NCBI RefSeq assembly: GCF_000550805.1 | Contig: NZ_CP004353.1 | Span: 1,736,001-1,800,000, forward strand | From: Corynebacterium vitaeruminis DSM 20294 | Lineage (GTDB): Bacteria; Actinomycetota; Actinomycetes; Mycobacteriales; Mycobacteriaceae | Length of the DNA: 64,000 nucleotides | Direction: 5' to 3' | Shown: one piece after another, positions 10,716-18,322 of the stretch | Position numbering within the stretch: the first letter of the stretch is position 1 | How the letters are laid out: each line of letters starts with the position of its first letter | Notes under the pieces: generated by a model | Database searches by the model: none | What the model was told of the DNA's origin: nothing | The model's input: only the letters and a program-made list of their open reading frames with translations | Made by a program: the position numbers and the translations under genes

Positions 10716-12335
10716 ATGCGCACCCCACTCGGACACCTCACCCCTCAGCTCGTCGCGGCCTTTCGCGAGAACGACTTCACGGCCACCCGGGTCGCCGATT
10801 TTCTGGGTGAGCCCGTCATGAGCGCGCTCTACCGCGGCGAGCCCGGCGCGGTGCTCAGCCGACTCAAGCGGAACAAGAAGCCGCTCGCGATCCTGATCTC
10901 CTTCTTCCTCCTCCACCGGCCTACGGCGGTGGCCGAGCTCGAGGAGGTATTGGGCGCCGACCTCGCCCGGGACCTGTTCGGCACGGGGCTGGCGGCAACC
11001 GTTGGCAGCACCGCTGGCGACGTCGGCCGCCGCGTCAACCAGGCGACCCCCACCGCTGACGAGTTGGTCGTCCCCATGTTCGACGTGCGCCCGGTCACGG
11101 TGGCGGACGAGGATCGCTGGGTCTTCTCCGACCGCGACGCCTCCATAGTTTTCGGCCACATACCGGCCGAGAACCACGTCCTCGGCGTCGGCGCGGCAAG
11201 TGTGTCGCTCATGTCCACCACCCCGCGCACGCGGGTGGGCGAGGTCCTCGACCTAGGCACCGGCTCCGGCGTGCAGGCGCTCTCCCAGCTCCGCGCGGCG
11301 GAGTCGATTACGGCCACCGACTTTTACGGGCGCGCGCTCGACCTCGCGGAGGCGACCTTGGAGGCCGCTCTCAACGACCCGGTGGCGTCGCTCGACCCGC
11401 AGCTGCCAGCGCAGGCCCACGTGGAGCTGCTGGAGGGCTCGTGGTTCGAGCCGGTGGCGGGCAGGAAGTTCGACCGCATCGTCTCCAACCCCCCGTTCGT
11501 CGTGGGCACCGGGGAGATCCACCACGGCTACCGCGACTCCGGCCTCGACCTGGACGGCGCGACCGAGCTGGTCGTCCGCGGGGCGTGCGAGCACCTCAAG
11601 CAGGGCGGGATCGCGCACATCCTCGGTTCCTGGGTCCACGACGAGGTCTGGAACGGGTGGAGCCACACCATCGCCTCCTGGCTCCCCGACCGCGGCGTGC
11701 GCGCCTGGGTCTTGGAGCGCGACGTCGCCGACCCGGAGCTCTACGTGGGCACGTGGCTCAAGGACGAGAGCATCGACCCCCGCTCGCCCGAGGGGATCGC
11801 GCGCACCGAGGCGTGGCTGCGCCACTTCCAAAAGAATAAGGTGACCGGGATTGGATTCGGCTTCATCGCGATCCAAAAGATCGACGACGACTCCGACTCC
11901 GACGTCAACGTCGAGGTTCTCTCCCATCCGATCGACTCCTACATCGGCGACGAGATCGAGGAATACTTCCTGCACACCGGGTGGCTGCACGAGCAAAGCT
12001 ACGACGACATCCTTGCGTCCCGCTTCCTCCTGCGCCCAGGGCTTGCCCTCGAGAACGTGAGCACGGCTGACGAGGATGCAGGCATGGGCTTTAGCCCGCG
12101 CGTCCTGCGGATCACCCGCACCGAGGGCCCCCGTTTCTCCCACGAGATCGACGAGCCCCTTTTGTCCATCATCTCCGGCCTGCACCCGCAGGGCCTGCCG
12201 CTCGGCGACGTCATCGACCTCTACGCGATGAGCGCCGGTTTCGACGAGGCCGAGCTGAGAAAGATCACGCCCTCCCGCATCATCGATCTTGTCCGTCACG
12301 GCGTGCTTCTTCCCGCCTCGCTTATCGACGGCTAA
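10716..12335 (+). CDS. HemK/RlmG-like class I methyltransferase
   Basis: Large SAM-dependent methyltransferase (539 aa). An N-terminal winged-helix-like domain (about 1-140) precedes the SAM fold: DLGTGSGVQALSQL (motif I), TATDFYGRALDLA (post-I) and SNPPFVVGTGE, the NPPF/Y catalytic motif typical of N5-glutamine and N6-adenine or N2-guanine methyltransferases. The C-terminal 200 residues carry another conserved domain of unknown role. The target (protein release factor, rRNA or other) is not inferable. It precedes dtd by 45 bases and may be cotranscribed. Confidence 0.82.
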   Translation: MRTPLGHLTPQLVAAFRENDFTATRVADFLGEPVMSALYRGEPGAVLSRLKRNKKPLAILISFFLLHRPTAVAELEEVLGADLARDLFGTGLAATVGSTAGDVGRRVNQATPTADELVVPMFDVRPVTVADEDRWVFSDRDASIVFGHIPAENHVLGVGAASVSLMSTTPRTRVGEVLDLGTGSGVQALSQLRAAESITATDFYGRALDLAEATLEAALNDPVASLDPQLPAQAHVELLEGSWFEPVAGRKFDRIVSNPPFVVGTGEIHHGYRDSGLDLDGATELVVRGACEHLKQGGIAHILGSWVHDEVWNGWSHTIASWLPDRGVRAWVLERDVADPELYVGTWLKDESIDPRSPEGIARTEAWLRHFQKNKVTGIGFGFIAIQKIDDDSDSDVNVEVLSHPIDSYIGDEIEEYFLHTGWLHEQSYDDILASRFLLRPGLALENVSTADEDAGMGFSPRVLRITRTEGPRFSHEIDEPLLSIISGLHPQGLPLGDVIDLYAMSAGFDEAELRKITPSRIIDLVRHGVLLPASLIDG

Positions 12336-12380
12336 AGCTCGCAACCCACTCCCCCAATAACGAAAGGTCCTGAAAGCTCC

Positions 12381-12818
12381 ATGAAAGCAGTGCTGGCCCG
12401 AGTAAGCAGCGCCAGCGTCACGGTCGACGGCGAGGTCGTCGGCGCCATCGAGTGCCCCGAGACCGGCGGGATCCTCGCCCTCGTCGGCGTGGGTGCTGAG
12501 GATTCGGAGGACGCCTGGCGCACGATGGCGCGCAAGATCGCGGAGCTGCGCATCCTCGAGGGCGAGCGCAACGTCCTCCAGGCGCAGGCGCCGGTGCTCG
12601 TGGTCAGCCAGTTCACCCTCATGGGGGCAACGGCCAAGGGGCGTCGGCCGTCCTGGTCCGCCGCGGCCAGGGGCGAGGTGGCCAAGCCCGTCATCGACAA
12701 GATCGTGGCCGAGCTGCGCGGCATGGGGCTGCGCGTGGAAGAGGGCCGCTTCGGGGCGATGATGAAGGTGGCCTCGGTCAACGAGGGGCCGTTCACCGTC
12801 CTCGTCGAGTGTGAATAG
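12381..12818 (+). CDS. dtd: D-aminoacyl-tRNA deacylase
   Basis: DTD (145 aa), which hydrolyses D-amino acids (for example D-Tyr) mischarged on tRNA. The N-terminus [18 protein letters not shown], the active-site motif SQFTLMG and the C-terminal NEGPFTV motif (cross-subunit Gly-Pro) are all present, and the length matches the family. Lies between the methyltransferase and sigB. Confidence 0.93.
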   Translation: MKAVLARVSSASVTVDGEVVGAIECPETGGILALVGVGAEDSEDAWRTMARKIAELRILEGERNVLQAQAPVLVVSQFTLMGATAKGRRPSWSAAARGEVAKPVIDKIVAELRGMGLRVEEGRFGAMMKVASVNEGPFTVLVECE

Positions 12819-12854
12819 AACTACCTCCAGTTCACGGGCGATTTCTCCCTCGAT

Positions 12855-12882
12855 GGAACTTTCGGAGGAGGTTCCCCGTTGG
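12855..12882 (+). promoter_or_regulatory. candidate SigH-type promoter of sigB
   Basis: GGAAC at 12855-12859 and GTTGG at 12878-12882 with an 18-base spacer match the corynebacterial SigH pattern (GGAA-N-GTT). The downstream leader is about 25-30 bases. In C. glutamicum sigB is known to be SigH-dependent. Confidence 0.6.
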
Positions 12883-12916
12883 TAGGAAAGAGGCGCCACA
12901 CAATAGGAGGTTGTAC

Positions 12917-13906
12917 ATGACAAGCCCTGCAGTTCATGAACCTGAAGCTGAGGAGATCGACCGCGGCAGCCGACGAGGCCAAAGCAATGACAATCCTTCC
13001 GCCGACCTCGTGAGGGTCTATCTCAACGGTATCGGCAAGACCGCCCTTCTGACGGCCGAGGACGAGGTCGAACTGGCGCAGACGATTGAGGTGGGGCTGT
13101 ACGCAGAGCACCTGTTGGAAAACTCCCCGGAGCCGCTCACCCGCGCGATGAAGCGCGACCTCAAGGTCTTGGTCAAGGAGGGCCGAAAAGCCCGCAGCCA
13201 CCTGCTTGAGGCCAACCTGCGCCTCGTGGTGTCGCTGGCCAAGCGCTACACCGGGCGCGGGATGCCGCTGCTGGATCTCATCCAGGAGGGCAACCTCGGC
13301 CTTATCCGCGCGATGGAGAAGTTCGACTACTCCAAGGGCTTTAAGTTCTCCACCTACGCCACCTGGTGGATCCGCCAGGCCATCACCCGCGGCATGGCGG
13401 ACCAGTCGCGCACCATCCGCCTGCCCGTCCACCTGGTCGAGCAGGTCAACAAGCTCTCCCGCATCAAGCGCGAGATGTACCAGAACCTCGGCCGCGAGGC
13501 CACCAACGAGGAGCTGGCCGAGGAGTCGGGCATCGACGAGTCCAAGATCGAGATCCTGCTCCGCCAGTCCCGCGACCCGGTGAGCCTGGACATGCCCGTG
13601 GGCGCGGACGAGGAGGCGCCGCTGGGCGACTTCATCGAGGACTCCGAGGCGGCCGACGCCGAGTCCGCGGTGGTGGCATCGCTTCGCCACTCCGACATCC
13701 GCGACGTCCTCCAGACCCTAGAGCAGCGCGAGCAGGACGTCATCCGCATGCGCTACGGTCTCGACGACGGCGTCCCGCGCACGCTCGACCAGATTGGCCG
13801 CCAGTTCGGGCTTTCCCGTGAGCGCGTCCGCCAGATCGAGCGCGAGGTCATGAGCAAGCTCCGCGACGGCTCCCGGGCGGACCGCCTCCGCGAATACGCC
13901 TTCTAA
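12917..13906 (+). CDS. sigB: group 2 sigma factor SigB
   Basis: Non-essential principal-like sigma factor (329 aa) used in general stress and stationary phase. Core motifs mirror sig[54 protein letters not shown], and [20 protein letters not shown] in region 4.2, but the long charged N-terminal region is absent. The ATG at 12917 is six bases after a perfect AGGAGG; a TTG two codons upstream overlaps that site and is rejected. Located before dtxR, as in other corynebacteria. Confidence 0.95.
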   Translation: MTSPAVHEPEAEEIDRGSRRGQSNDNPSADLVRVYLNGIGKTALLTAEDEVELAQTIEVGLYAEHLLENSPEPLTRAMKRDLKVLVKEGRKARSHLLEANLRLVVSLAKRYTGRGMPLLDLIQEGNLGLIRAMEKFDYSKGFKFSTYATWWIRQAITRGMADQSRTIRLPVHLVEQVNKLSRIKREMYQNLGREATNEELAEESGIDESKIEILLRQSRDPVSLDMPVGADEEAPLGDFIEDSEAADAESAVVASLRHSDIRDVLQTLEQREQDVIRMRYGLDDGVPRTLDQIGRQFGLSRERVRQIEREVMSKLRDGSRADRLREYAF

Positions 13907-13916
13907 ATCCTCCTCC

Positions 13917-13948
13917 GAACCTGGCCCCCGCGGGCCGGGTTCTTTTTT
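13917..13948 (+). terminator. sigB terminator
   Basis: Stem GAACCTGGCCC with GGGCCGGGTTC (one G-T pair), short loop, then TTTTTT. Confidence 0.85.
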
Positions 13949-13955
13949 GTCACCA

Positions 13956-14074
13956 TAGATAACTATTACTTATACAAAATTGCGCTTCCCATATTTGCTA
14001 CTATCATTGCAATCACCCACAGGTTCGCCACCCAGTCGGCGCACCTCGCGGGCTAGAATGTGGATAGTTATCTA
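13956..14074. repeat. 11-bp inverted repeat arms in the dtxR upstream region
   Basis: TAGATAACTAT at 13956-13966 and its exact complement ATAGTTATCTA at 14064-14074, 97 bases apart, in an unusually A/T-rich 256-base spacer. Each arm is followed by a related TTACTTAT or GTAAGTAT sequence. Neither arm resembles a classical DtxR box. Confidence 0.5.
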
Positions 14075-14162
14075 GCAGTAAGTATTTATAGAAATGCATA
14101 CACATGTGGCCCGTGGGTGCATTCGATGATGAAACGCGCGTCATTTAAGGAGAATTAGTCGA

Positions 14163-14843
14163 ATGAAGGACTTGGTCGACACCACAGAGATGTACCTTCG
14201 CACCATCTACGAGCTGGAAGAAGAAGGCGTTACCCCCCTCCGCGCGCGCATCGCCGAACGGCTTGAGCAGTCCGGCCCCACCGTCAGCCAGACGGTGGCC
14301 CGCATGGAGCGCGACGGCCTCGTCGTCGTCGCCAGCGACCGCAGCCTGCAGATGACCCCCGCCGGCCGCGAGCTGGCCACCGCGGTCATGCGGAAGCACC
14401 GGCTTGCCGAGCGCCTGCTGACCGACATCATCGGCCTCGACATCCAGAAGGTCCACGACGAGGCCTGCCGCTGGGAGCACGTGATGAGCGACGAGGTCGA
14501 GCGCCGCCTCGTGGCGGTGCTCTCCGACGTCGACCGCTCCCCCTTCGGCAACCCCATCCCCGGCCTCAAGGAGCTCGGCGTGGACAAAGACACCGACGCC
14601 GAGCCGGGCACCCGCGCCATCGACGTCCCGGAGAACGGCCTGGTCGAGGTGACGATCGCGCTCATCAACGAGATCCTCCAGGTAGACTCCGAGCAGTTCT
14701 CCGCCCTGATGAAGGCGGGCATCACCGTCGGCACGACTTGCACCTTGGAGAACAAGGGCGGCCGCGTCTTCCTCACCCACGACGGCCACACGGTCGAGCT
14801 CGTCGATGACCTTGCTCACGCGGTCCGCGTCAACCTCGTTTAG
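14163..14843 (+). CDS. dtxR: iron-dependent transcriptional repressor DtxR
   Basis: Fe(II)-activated global repressor of iron uptake and toxin-type genes (226 aa). N-terminal winged helix with [25 protein letters not shown]; dimerisation and metal-binding region with Met10, [12 protein letters not shown] and [16 protein letters not shown], which carry the residues equivalent to His79, Glu83, His98, Cys102, Glu105 and His106; C-terminal SH3-like domain from about 145. AAGGAG lies ten bases before the ATG. galE follows 84 bases downstream on the same strand, as in C. glutamicum. Confidence 0.96.
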   Translation: MKDLVDTTEMYLRTIYELEEEGVTPLRARIAERLEQSGPTVSQTVARMERDGLVVVASDRSLQMTPAGRELATAVMRKHRLAERLLTDIIGLDIQKVHDEACRWEHVMSDEVERRLVAVLSDVDRSPFGNPIPGLKELGVDKDTDAEPGTRAIDVPENGLVEVTIALINEILQVDSEQFSALMKAGITVGTTCTLENKGGRVFLTHDGHTVELVDDLAHAVRVNLV

Positions 14844-14845
14844 AG

Positions 14846-14859
14846 TGTTAGCGTTAACA
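14846..14859. promoter_or_regulatory. imperfect palindrome in front of galE
   Basis: TGTTAGCGTTAACA, a 14-base near-palindrome (one mismatched pair) three bases after the dtxR stop and about 70 bases before galE. It could be an operator. No known consensus recognised. Confidence 0.3.
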
Positions 14860-14927
14860 TAAGAGATACGGACACGTCTCCCGCGCGCGTACGCCCGCGG
14901 AACATCGAGGAAGATTGTGAGCAGATC

Positions 14928-15911
14928 ATGAAGCTTTTGGTCACCGGCGGTGCCGGCTACGTCGGCAGCGTGTGTGCCAAGGTCCTGATGGAAAAAGGCC
15001 ACGACGTGGTCGTCATCGACAATTTCAGCACGGGCAACCGCGACGCCGTCCCCACCGGCGCGCAGCTCATCGAAGGCGACGCGCGCGAGAAGGCAAACGA
15101 GGTCCTCTCCTCCGGCGACTTCGACGCGGTCCTCCACTTCGCCGCCCGCTCACTCGTGGGTGAGTCGGTGGAAAAGCCCGACGAGTACTGGCACCACAAC
15201 TTCGTCACCACGCTGTCGCTTCTCGACGCCATGCGCGCGAACAACGTCAACAGCTTGGTCTTCTCCTCGACGGCGGCCACGTACGGCGAGCCCAAGGTCG
15301 TCCCGATCACCGAGGACGCCGAGACCAAGCCCACCAACCCCTACGGCGCGACGAAGCTGGCCATCGACTACGCCATCACCTCCTACGCCAACGCCTTCGG
15401 CCTCGCAGCCACCAGCCTGCGCTACTTCAACGTGGCGGGCGCCTACGGCGACACCGGCGAGAACCGCGAGGTGGAGACCCACCTCATCCCGCTCGTCCTG
15501 CAGGTAGCGCTCGGCCACCGCGACAAGATCTTCATGTTCGGTGACGACTGGCCCACCCCGGACGGCACCCCGATCCGCGACTACATCCACATCCGCGACC
15601 TCGCCGAGGCCCACGCCCTCGCGCTGGAGAGCAACACCCCCGGCAGCCACCGGATCCTCAACCTTGGCTCCGGCGACGGCTACTCCGTCAAGCAGGTCAT
15701 CGAGGCCTGCCGCGAGGTGACCGGCCACCCGATCCCCGCGGAGGTCGCACCCCGGCGCGCGGGTGACCCCGCGGTCCTCATCGCCTCCTCCGAGAAGGCC
15801 ATGAAGGAGCTCGGCTGGAAGCCGCAGTTCACCGATCTGAAGACCATCGTCGAGGACGCATGGGCGTTCACCTCGGCGCTCGGCGACCGCGCGCACAGCG
15901 CGCGCCGCTAA
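14928..15911 (+). CDS. galE: UDP-glucose 4-epimerase
   Basis: NAD-dependent short-chain dehydrogenase/reductase (327 aa) interconverting UDP-glucose and UDP-galactose, needed for arabinogalactan galactan synthesis. N-terminal Rossmann motif [27 protein letters not shown] with the catalytic Ser/Thr, and NPYGATK supplying the catalytic Tyr-x3-Lys. [10 protein letters not shown] and the [13 protein letters not shown] segment are typical of GalE. Downstream of dtxR. Confidence 0.92.
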   Translation: MKLLVTGGAGYVGSVCAKVLMEKGHDVVVIDNFSTGNRDAVPTGAQLIEGDAREKANEVLSSGDFDAVLHFAARSLVGESVEKPDEYWHHNFVTTLSLLDAMRANNVNSLVFSSTAATYGEPKVVPITEDAETKPTNPYGATKLAIDYAITSYANAFGLAATSLRYFNVAGAYGDTGENREVETHLIPLVLQVALGHRDKIFMFGDDWPTPDGTPIRDYIHIRDLAEAHALALESNTPGSHRILNLGSGDGYSVKQVIEACREVTGHPIPAEVAPRRAGDPAVLIASSEKAMKELGWKPQFTDLKTIVEDAWAFTSALGDRAHSARR

Positions 15912-15925
15912 GGCCCTAAGACACG

Positions 15926-15949
15926 CCCCGGAGAGCACGCTCCCCGGGG
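15926..15949. terminator. galE/DUF4192 convergent hairpin
   Basis: Six-bp CCCCGG/CCGGGG stem with a 12-base interior that can form three further pairs, followed by TTTATT on the plus strand. A modest terminator between convergent genes. Confidence 0.5.
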
Positions 15950-15954
15950 TTTAT

Positions 15955-17025
15955 TCATGCCGCGAGGTCGCCCTCGCCCAGTACCCCGGCGCTTTCCAGC
16001 GTCGCCAAGCTCCCGCGCTTCATCGTCTCGACAACGCCTACCCCTATCCCCTGCTGGTACCCCTGGAGCAGCAGCTGGGAAAGGCGATGCCCCGGGCACT
16101 CCTCCTGCGCGATCGCGAGCGCGATGGGCGCCCTAAAGCTCGCGGGCTCGCCCAGCACGAGGGCCGCGTAGATCGCCAGCGCGTTGGCACGAACCTCGCC
16201 CGAGTTCCGCTGGGAGACCTCCACGAGGGCCACCCGGGCCTCGTGTTTGAGCTCGAAGAGCACGGAGATCACGCAGTCGCGCAGCCAAGTCCGCGCCAGC
16301 CACGGGGCAAGGGCCTCGGCCGCGCGATCTCTCGCTTCGTCGCCCTGGTCGTCGGAAAGCGAATGCAAAACGGTGCGTAGTTCCTCTAGCGCGGCGCGCA
16401 GACCGTGCGGATCGTGGAGCAACGCCGACTCCATCGCCTGCGCGCGCTCGGCGGTCTCCCCGGGGTCAGAGAGGACTTCCACGAGCCTGAAGAAGGCCAT
16501 CGCCTCCTCCCGGTCGACGTCAGGCAGCTCGCCAGCCCCGACCAGCCCGCGCATGGTGATCGAATCGGCGACGAGCGGAATGCTTCCGCTCATCCACTCG
16601 GAGTGCGGGCCCGGGCCGCCGTCCTCGGCGAAAATGAGCGCATAGGGGCTACCCGTCGCGATCTCCGGCGCGTGCCACGCCCCGAGGATGGGTACCTCCC
16701 CGCAGCTCGCGGCGGCTAGGAGCAGGTCGAAGACGCCCGCGTCGCGGTTGTCCTCCTCGTCGCCGATAACGAAGGCGAAGCAGAAGGCCACCCCGGTGCG
16801 CGCGAGCGCCTCGCACGCATCGTCCAGGAAGCGCAGATCGTCGATGTTGAGCCGGAGGACCGGTCCGAGCGTGTGAATGTTCCCCACCTCGCCGTCATGG
16901 AAGCCCGCGAGGATCACGGAGTCGTGCGGGTAGAAGCCGAGGATGCCTGGGAGGTTCGCGAGCAGCGTGCCCGGATTGCTGATTGGCCCATGACACGGGC
17001 GGTTTTTGTCTGAGAAGTTCGTCAT
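15955..17025 (-). CDS. DUF4192 protein
   Basis: Cytosolic protein of 356 aa. The N-terminal segment NPGTLLANLPGILGFYPHDSVIL is the hallmark of actinobacterial DUF4192 (usually GEL-A-LP-LLGF-P--S-V). The C-terminal third (SGEVRANALAIYAALVLGEP...) matches the family helical region. Function unknown. I chose the ATG at 17025 preceded by AGAAGG; earlier in-frame codons give an Arg/Ser-rich non-conserved extension running through the DnaA-box spacer. Confidence 0.8.
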   Translation of the reverse strand: MTNFSDKNRPCHGPISNPGTLLANLPGILGFYPHDSVILAGFHDGEVGNIHTLGPVLRLNIDDLRFLDDACEALARTGVAFCFAFVIGDEEDNRDAGVFDLLLAAASCGEVPILGAWHAPEIATGSPYALIFAEDGGPGPHSEWMSGSIPLVADSITMRGLVGAGELPDVDREEAMAFFRLVEVLSDPGETAERAQAMESALLHDPHGLRAALEELRTVLHSLSDDQGDEARDRAAEALAPWLARTWLRDCVISVLFELKHEARVALVEVSQRNSGEVRANALAIYAALVLGEPASFRAPIALAIAQEECPGHRLSQLLLQGYQQGIGVGVVETMKRGSLATLESAGVLGEGDLAA

Positions 17026-17077
17026 GGACACACCTTCTCCAGCTAGGTCAAGCCCGCGCAACCCCCTCGGGGAGAAT

Positions 17078-17124
17078 CTGTGGATAACCGACCTGCTGGT
17101 GCTAGTGTGACGACTTATCCACAG
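17078..17124. promoter_or_regulatory. inverted pair of perfect DnaA boxes
   Basis: CTGTGGATAA (17078-17087) and its exact complement TTATCCACAG (17115-17124), 27 bases apart. Each contains the 9-base consensus TTATCCACA. They lie between the divergent DUF4192 and PAC2 genes. Confidence 0.55.
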
Positions 17125-17169
17125 GCCCCCTTTCCTCGCCTCGCGCACGCACGCGCGCCTTGCTAGGCT

Positions 17170-17208
17170 GGAACGTTCCTATCCACGCCGGTATGGAACA
17201 AATGTTCC
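17170..17208. promoter_or_regulatory. two GGAAC/GTTCC palindromes
   Basis: GGAACGTTCC at 17170-17179 and GGAACAAATGTTCC at 17195-17208 use the same half sites with spacers of 0 and 4. The second contains GAAC-N4-GTTC, the core of actinobacterial SOS boxes, but with G/C flanks instead of T/A. They sit about 80-120 bases before the PAC2 gene. Confidence 0.45.
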
Positions 17209-17289
17209 GTGCGGCGCGTTGATGAAAGTACACGGGCGGGGTGTGCATCATCTCCGCCCAGCCAGAACATATTGCGAAGGAGAACGATC

Positions 17290-18249
17290 ATGCCACGAGA
17301 AAACGAGAGCATGTACGAGCTGCAATTCCCAGCGCCTTTCGTCGCAAACCCTGGCGCTGAAGGACCCACGCTGGTCGTGGCTTTGCAGGGTTACGCGGAC
17401 GCCGGACACGCCGTGGACAGCACCGCGAACCACCTCCTGGCGGCGCTGGACCACCGCCTGCTGGCAAGCTTCAACAACGACGAGCTCATCGACTACCGAT
17501 CCCGCCGCCCCGCGGTCACCATCGACCACAACACCGTGGTGGGCGTGGAGGACATCCGCCTAGGCATCAACGTCATGCGGGACAACGTGGGCACCCCCTT
17601 CCTCCTCCTCAGCGGCCCCGAGCCGGATCTTCGGTGGGAGGCGTTTACCAAGGCCGTGGCAGACCTAGTGGAGAAGTTCGGCGTGAGCCAGACGATCTGC
17701 CTCTACGCCGCGCCCATGACCGTGCCGCACACCCGCCCCATGGTGGTCTCCGCCCACGGAAACTCCGCCAAGCTGCTGGAAAACCAGTTCACCATCGATT
17801 CGAAGATCACCGTCCCCGGATCTGCGTCGCTCCAGCTGGAGCGGCTCCTGAACAAGCGCGGGCTCAGCGTCGCGGGATACACCGCGCACGTGCCGCACTA
17901 CCTGTCCAGCTCCCCCTACCCGCAGGCCACGCTGCGCCTGCTGGAGGCGGTCGCCGAGGCCGCCGGGCTCCAGCTGCCGCTCAAGGCGCTGGAACGGGAC
18001 GCGGAACGCACCAGCCAGCAGATCGAGGAGCAGATCGCTAGCTCGCCGGAGATCGAGCAGGTCGTCCGGATGCTGGAGCAGCAGTACGACCAGGAGCTCG
18101 AGCGCTACCGCGAACGCAACCCCAACGTGCTCCTGCCCAAGTACGACGAGGAGGTCGACGCGGACACCCTCGGCGAGGAGTTCGAGCGTTTCCTCGCCGA
18201 GCTGGACGAACAGTCGGGCGGCGACGCGCCCGAGGACCCGCAGGAATAA
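17290..18249 (+). CDS. PAC2 family protein
   Basis: 319-aa member of the PAC2 (proteasome assembly chaperone 2) family. Motifs include LVVALQGYADAGHAVD near residue 30, LLLSGPEPDLRWEAF, YAAPMTVPHTRP and VPHYLSSSPYP. The C-terminal 80 residues are Glu/Gln-rich and probably helical. The ATG at 17290 follows GAAGGAG. Bacterial PAC2 proteins are uncharacterised; a chaperone or ligase-like role is only suggested by fold. Followed by a perfect hairpin and the Ski2-like helicase. Confidence 0.83.
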   Translation: MPRENESMYELQFPAPFVANPGAEGPTLVVALQGYADAGHAVDSTANHLLAALDHRLLASFNNDELIDYRSRRPAVTIDHNTVVGVEDIRLGINVMRDNVGTPFLLLSGPEPDLRWEAFTKAVADLVEKFGVSQTICLYAAPMTVPHTRPMVVSAHGNSAKLLENQFTIDSKITVPGSASLQLERLLNKRGLSVAGYTAHVPHYLSSSPYPQATLRLLEAVAEAAGLQLPLKALERDAERTSQQIEEQIASSPEIEQVVRMLEQQYDQELERYRERNPNVLLPKYDEEVDADTLGEEFERFLAELDEQSGGDAPEDPQE

Positions 18250-18265
18250 GGGAAAGACTTCCACC

Positions 18266-18296
18266 AAGGGGGTGCCGCCGCAAGTGGCACCCCCTT
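18266..18296 (+). terminator. hairpin after the PAC2 gene
   Basis: Perfect 11-bp stem AAGGGGGTGCC/GGCACCCCCTT with a nine-base loop. The following T run is short, so termination may be partial before the downstream helicase. Confidence 0.65.
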
Positions 18297-18322
18297 CGCG
18301 CGTCCCACTAAGGTGAGTAATT

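Noticed and set aside
11253..12923. Long antisense frame across the methyltransferase and dtd
   Set aside because: Shadow of two recognisable plus-strand genes; spans their boundary without any domain.
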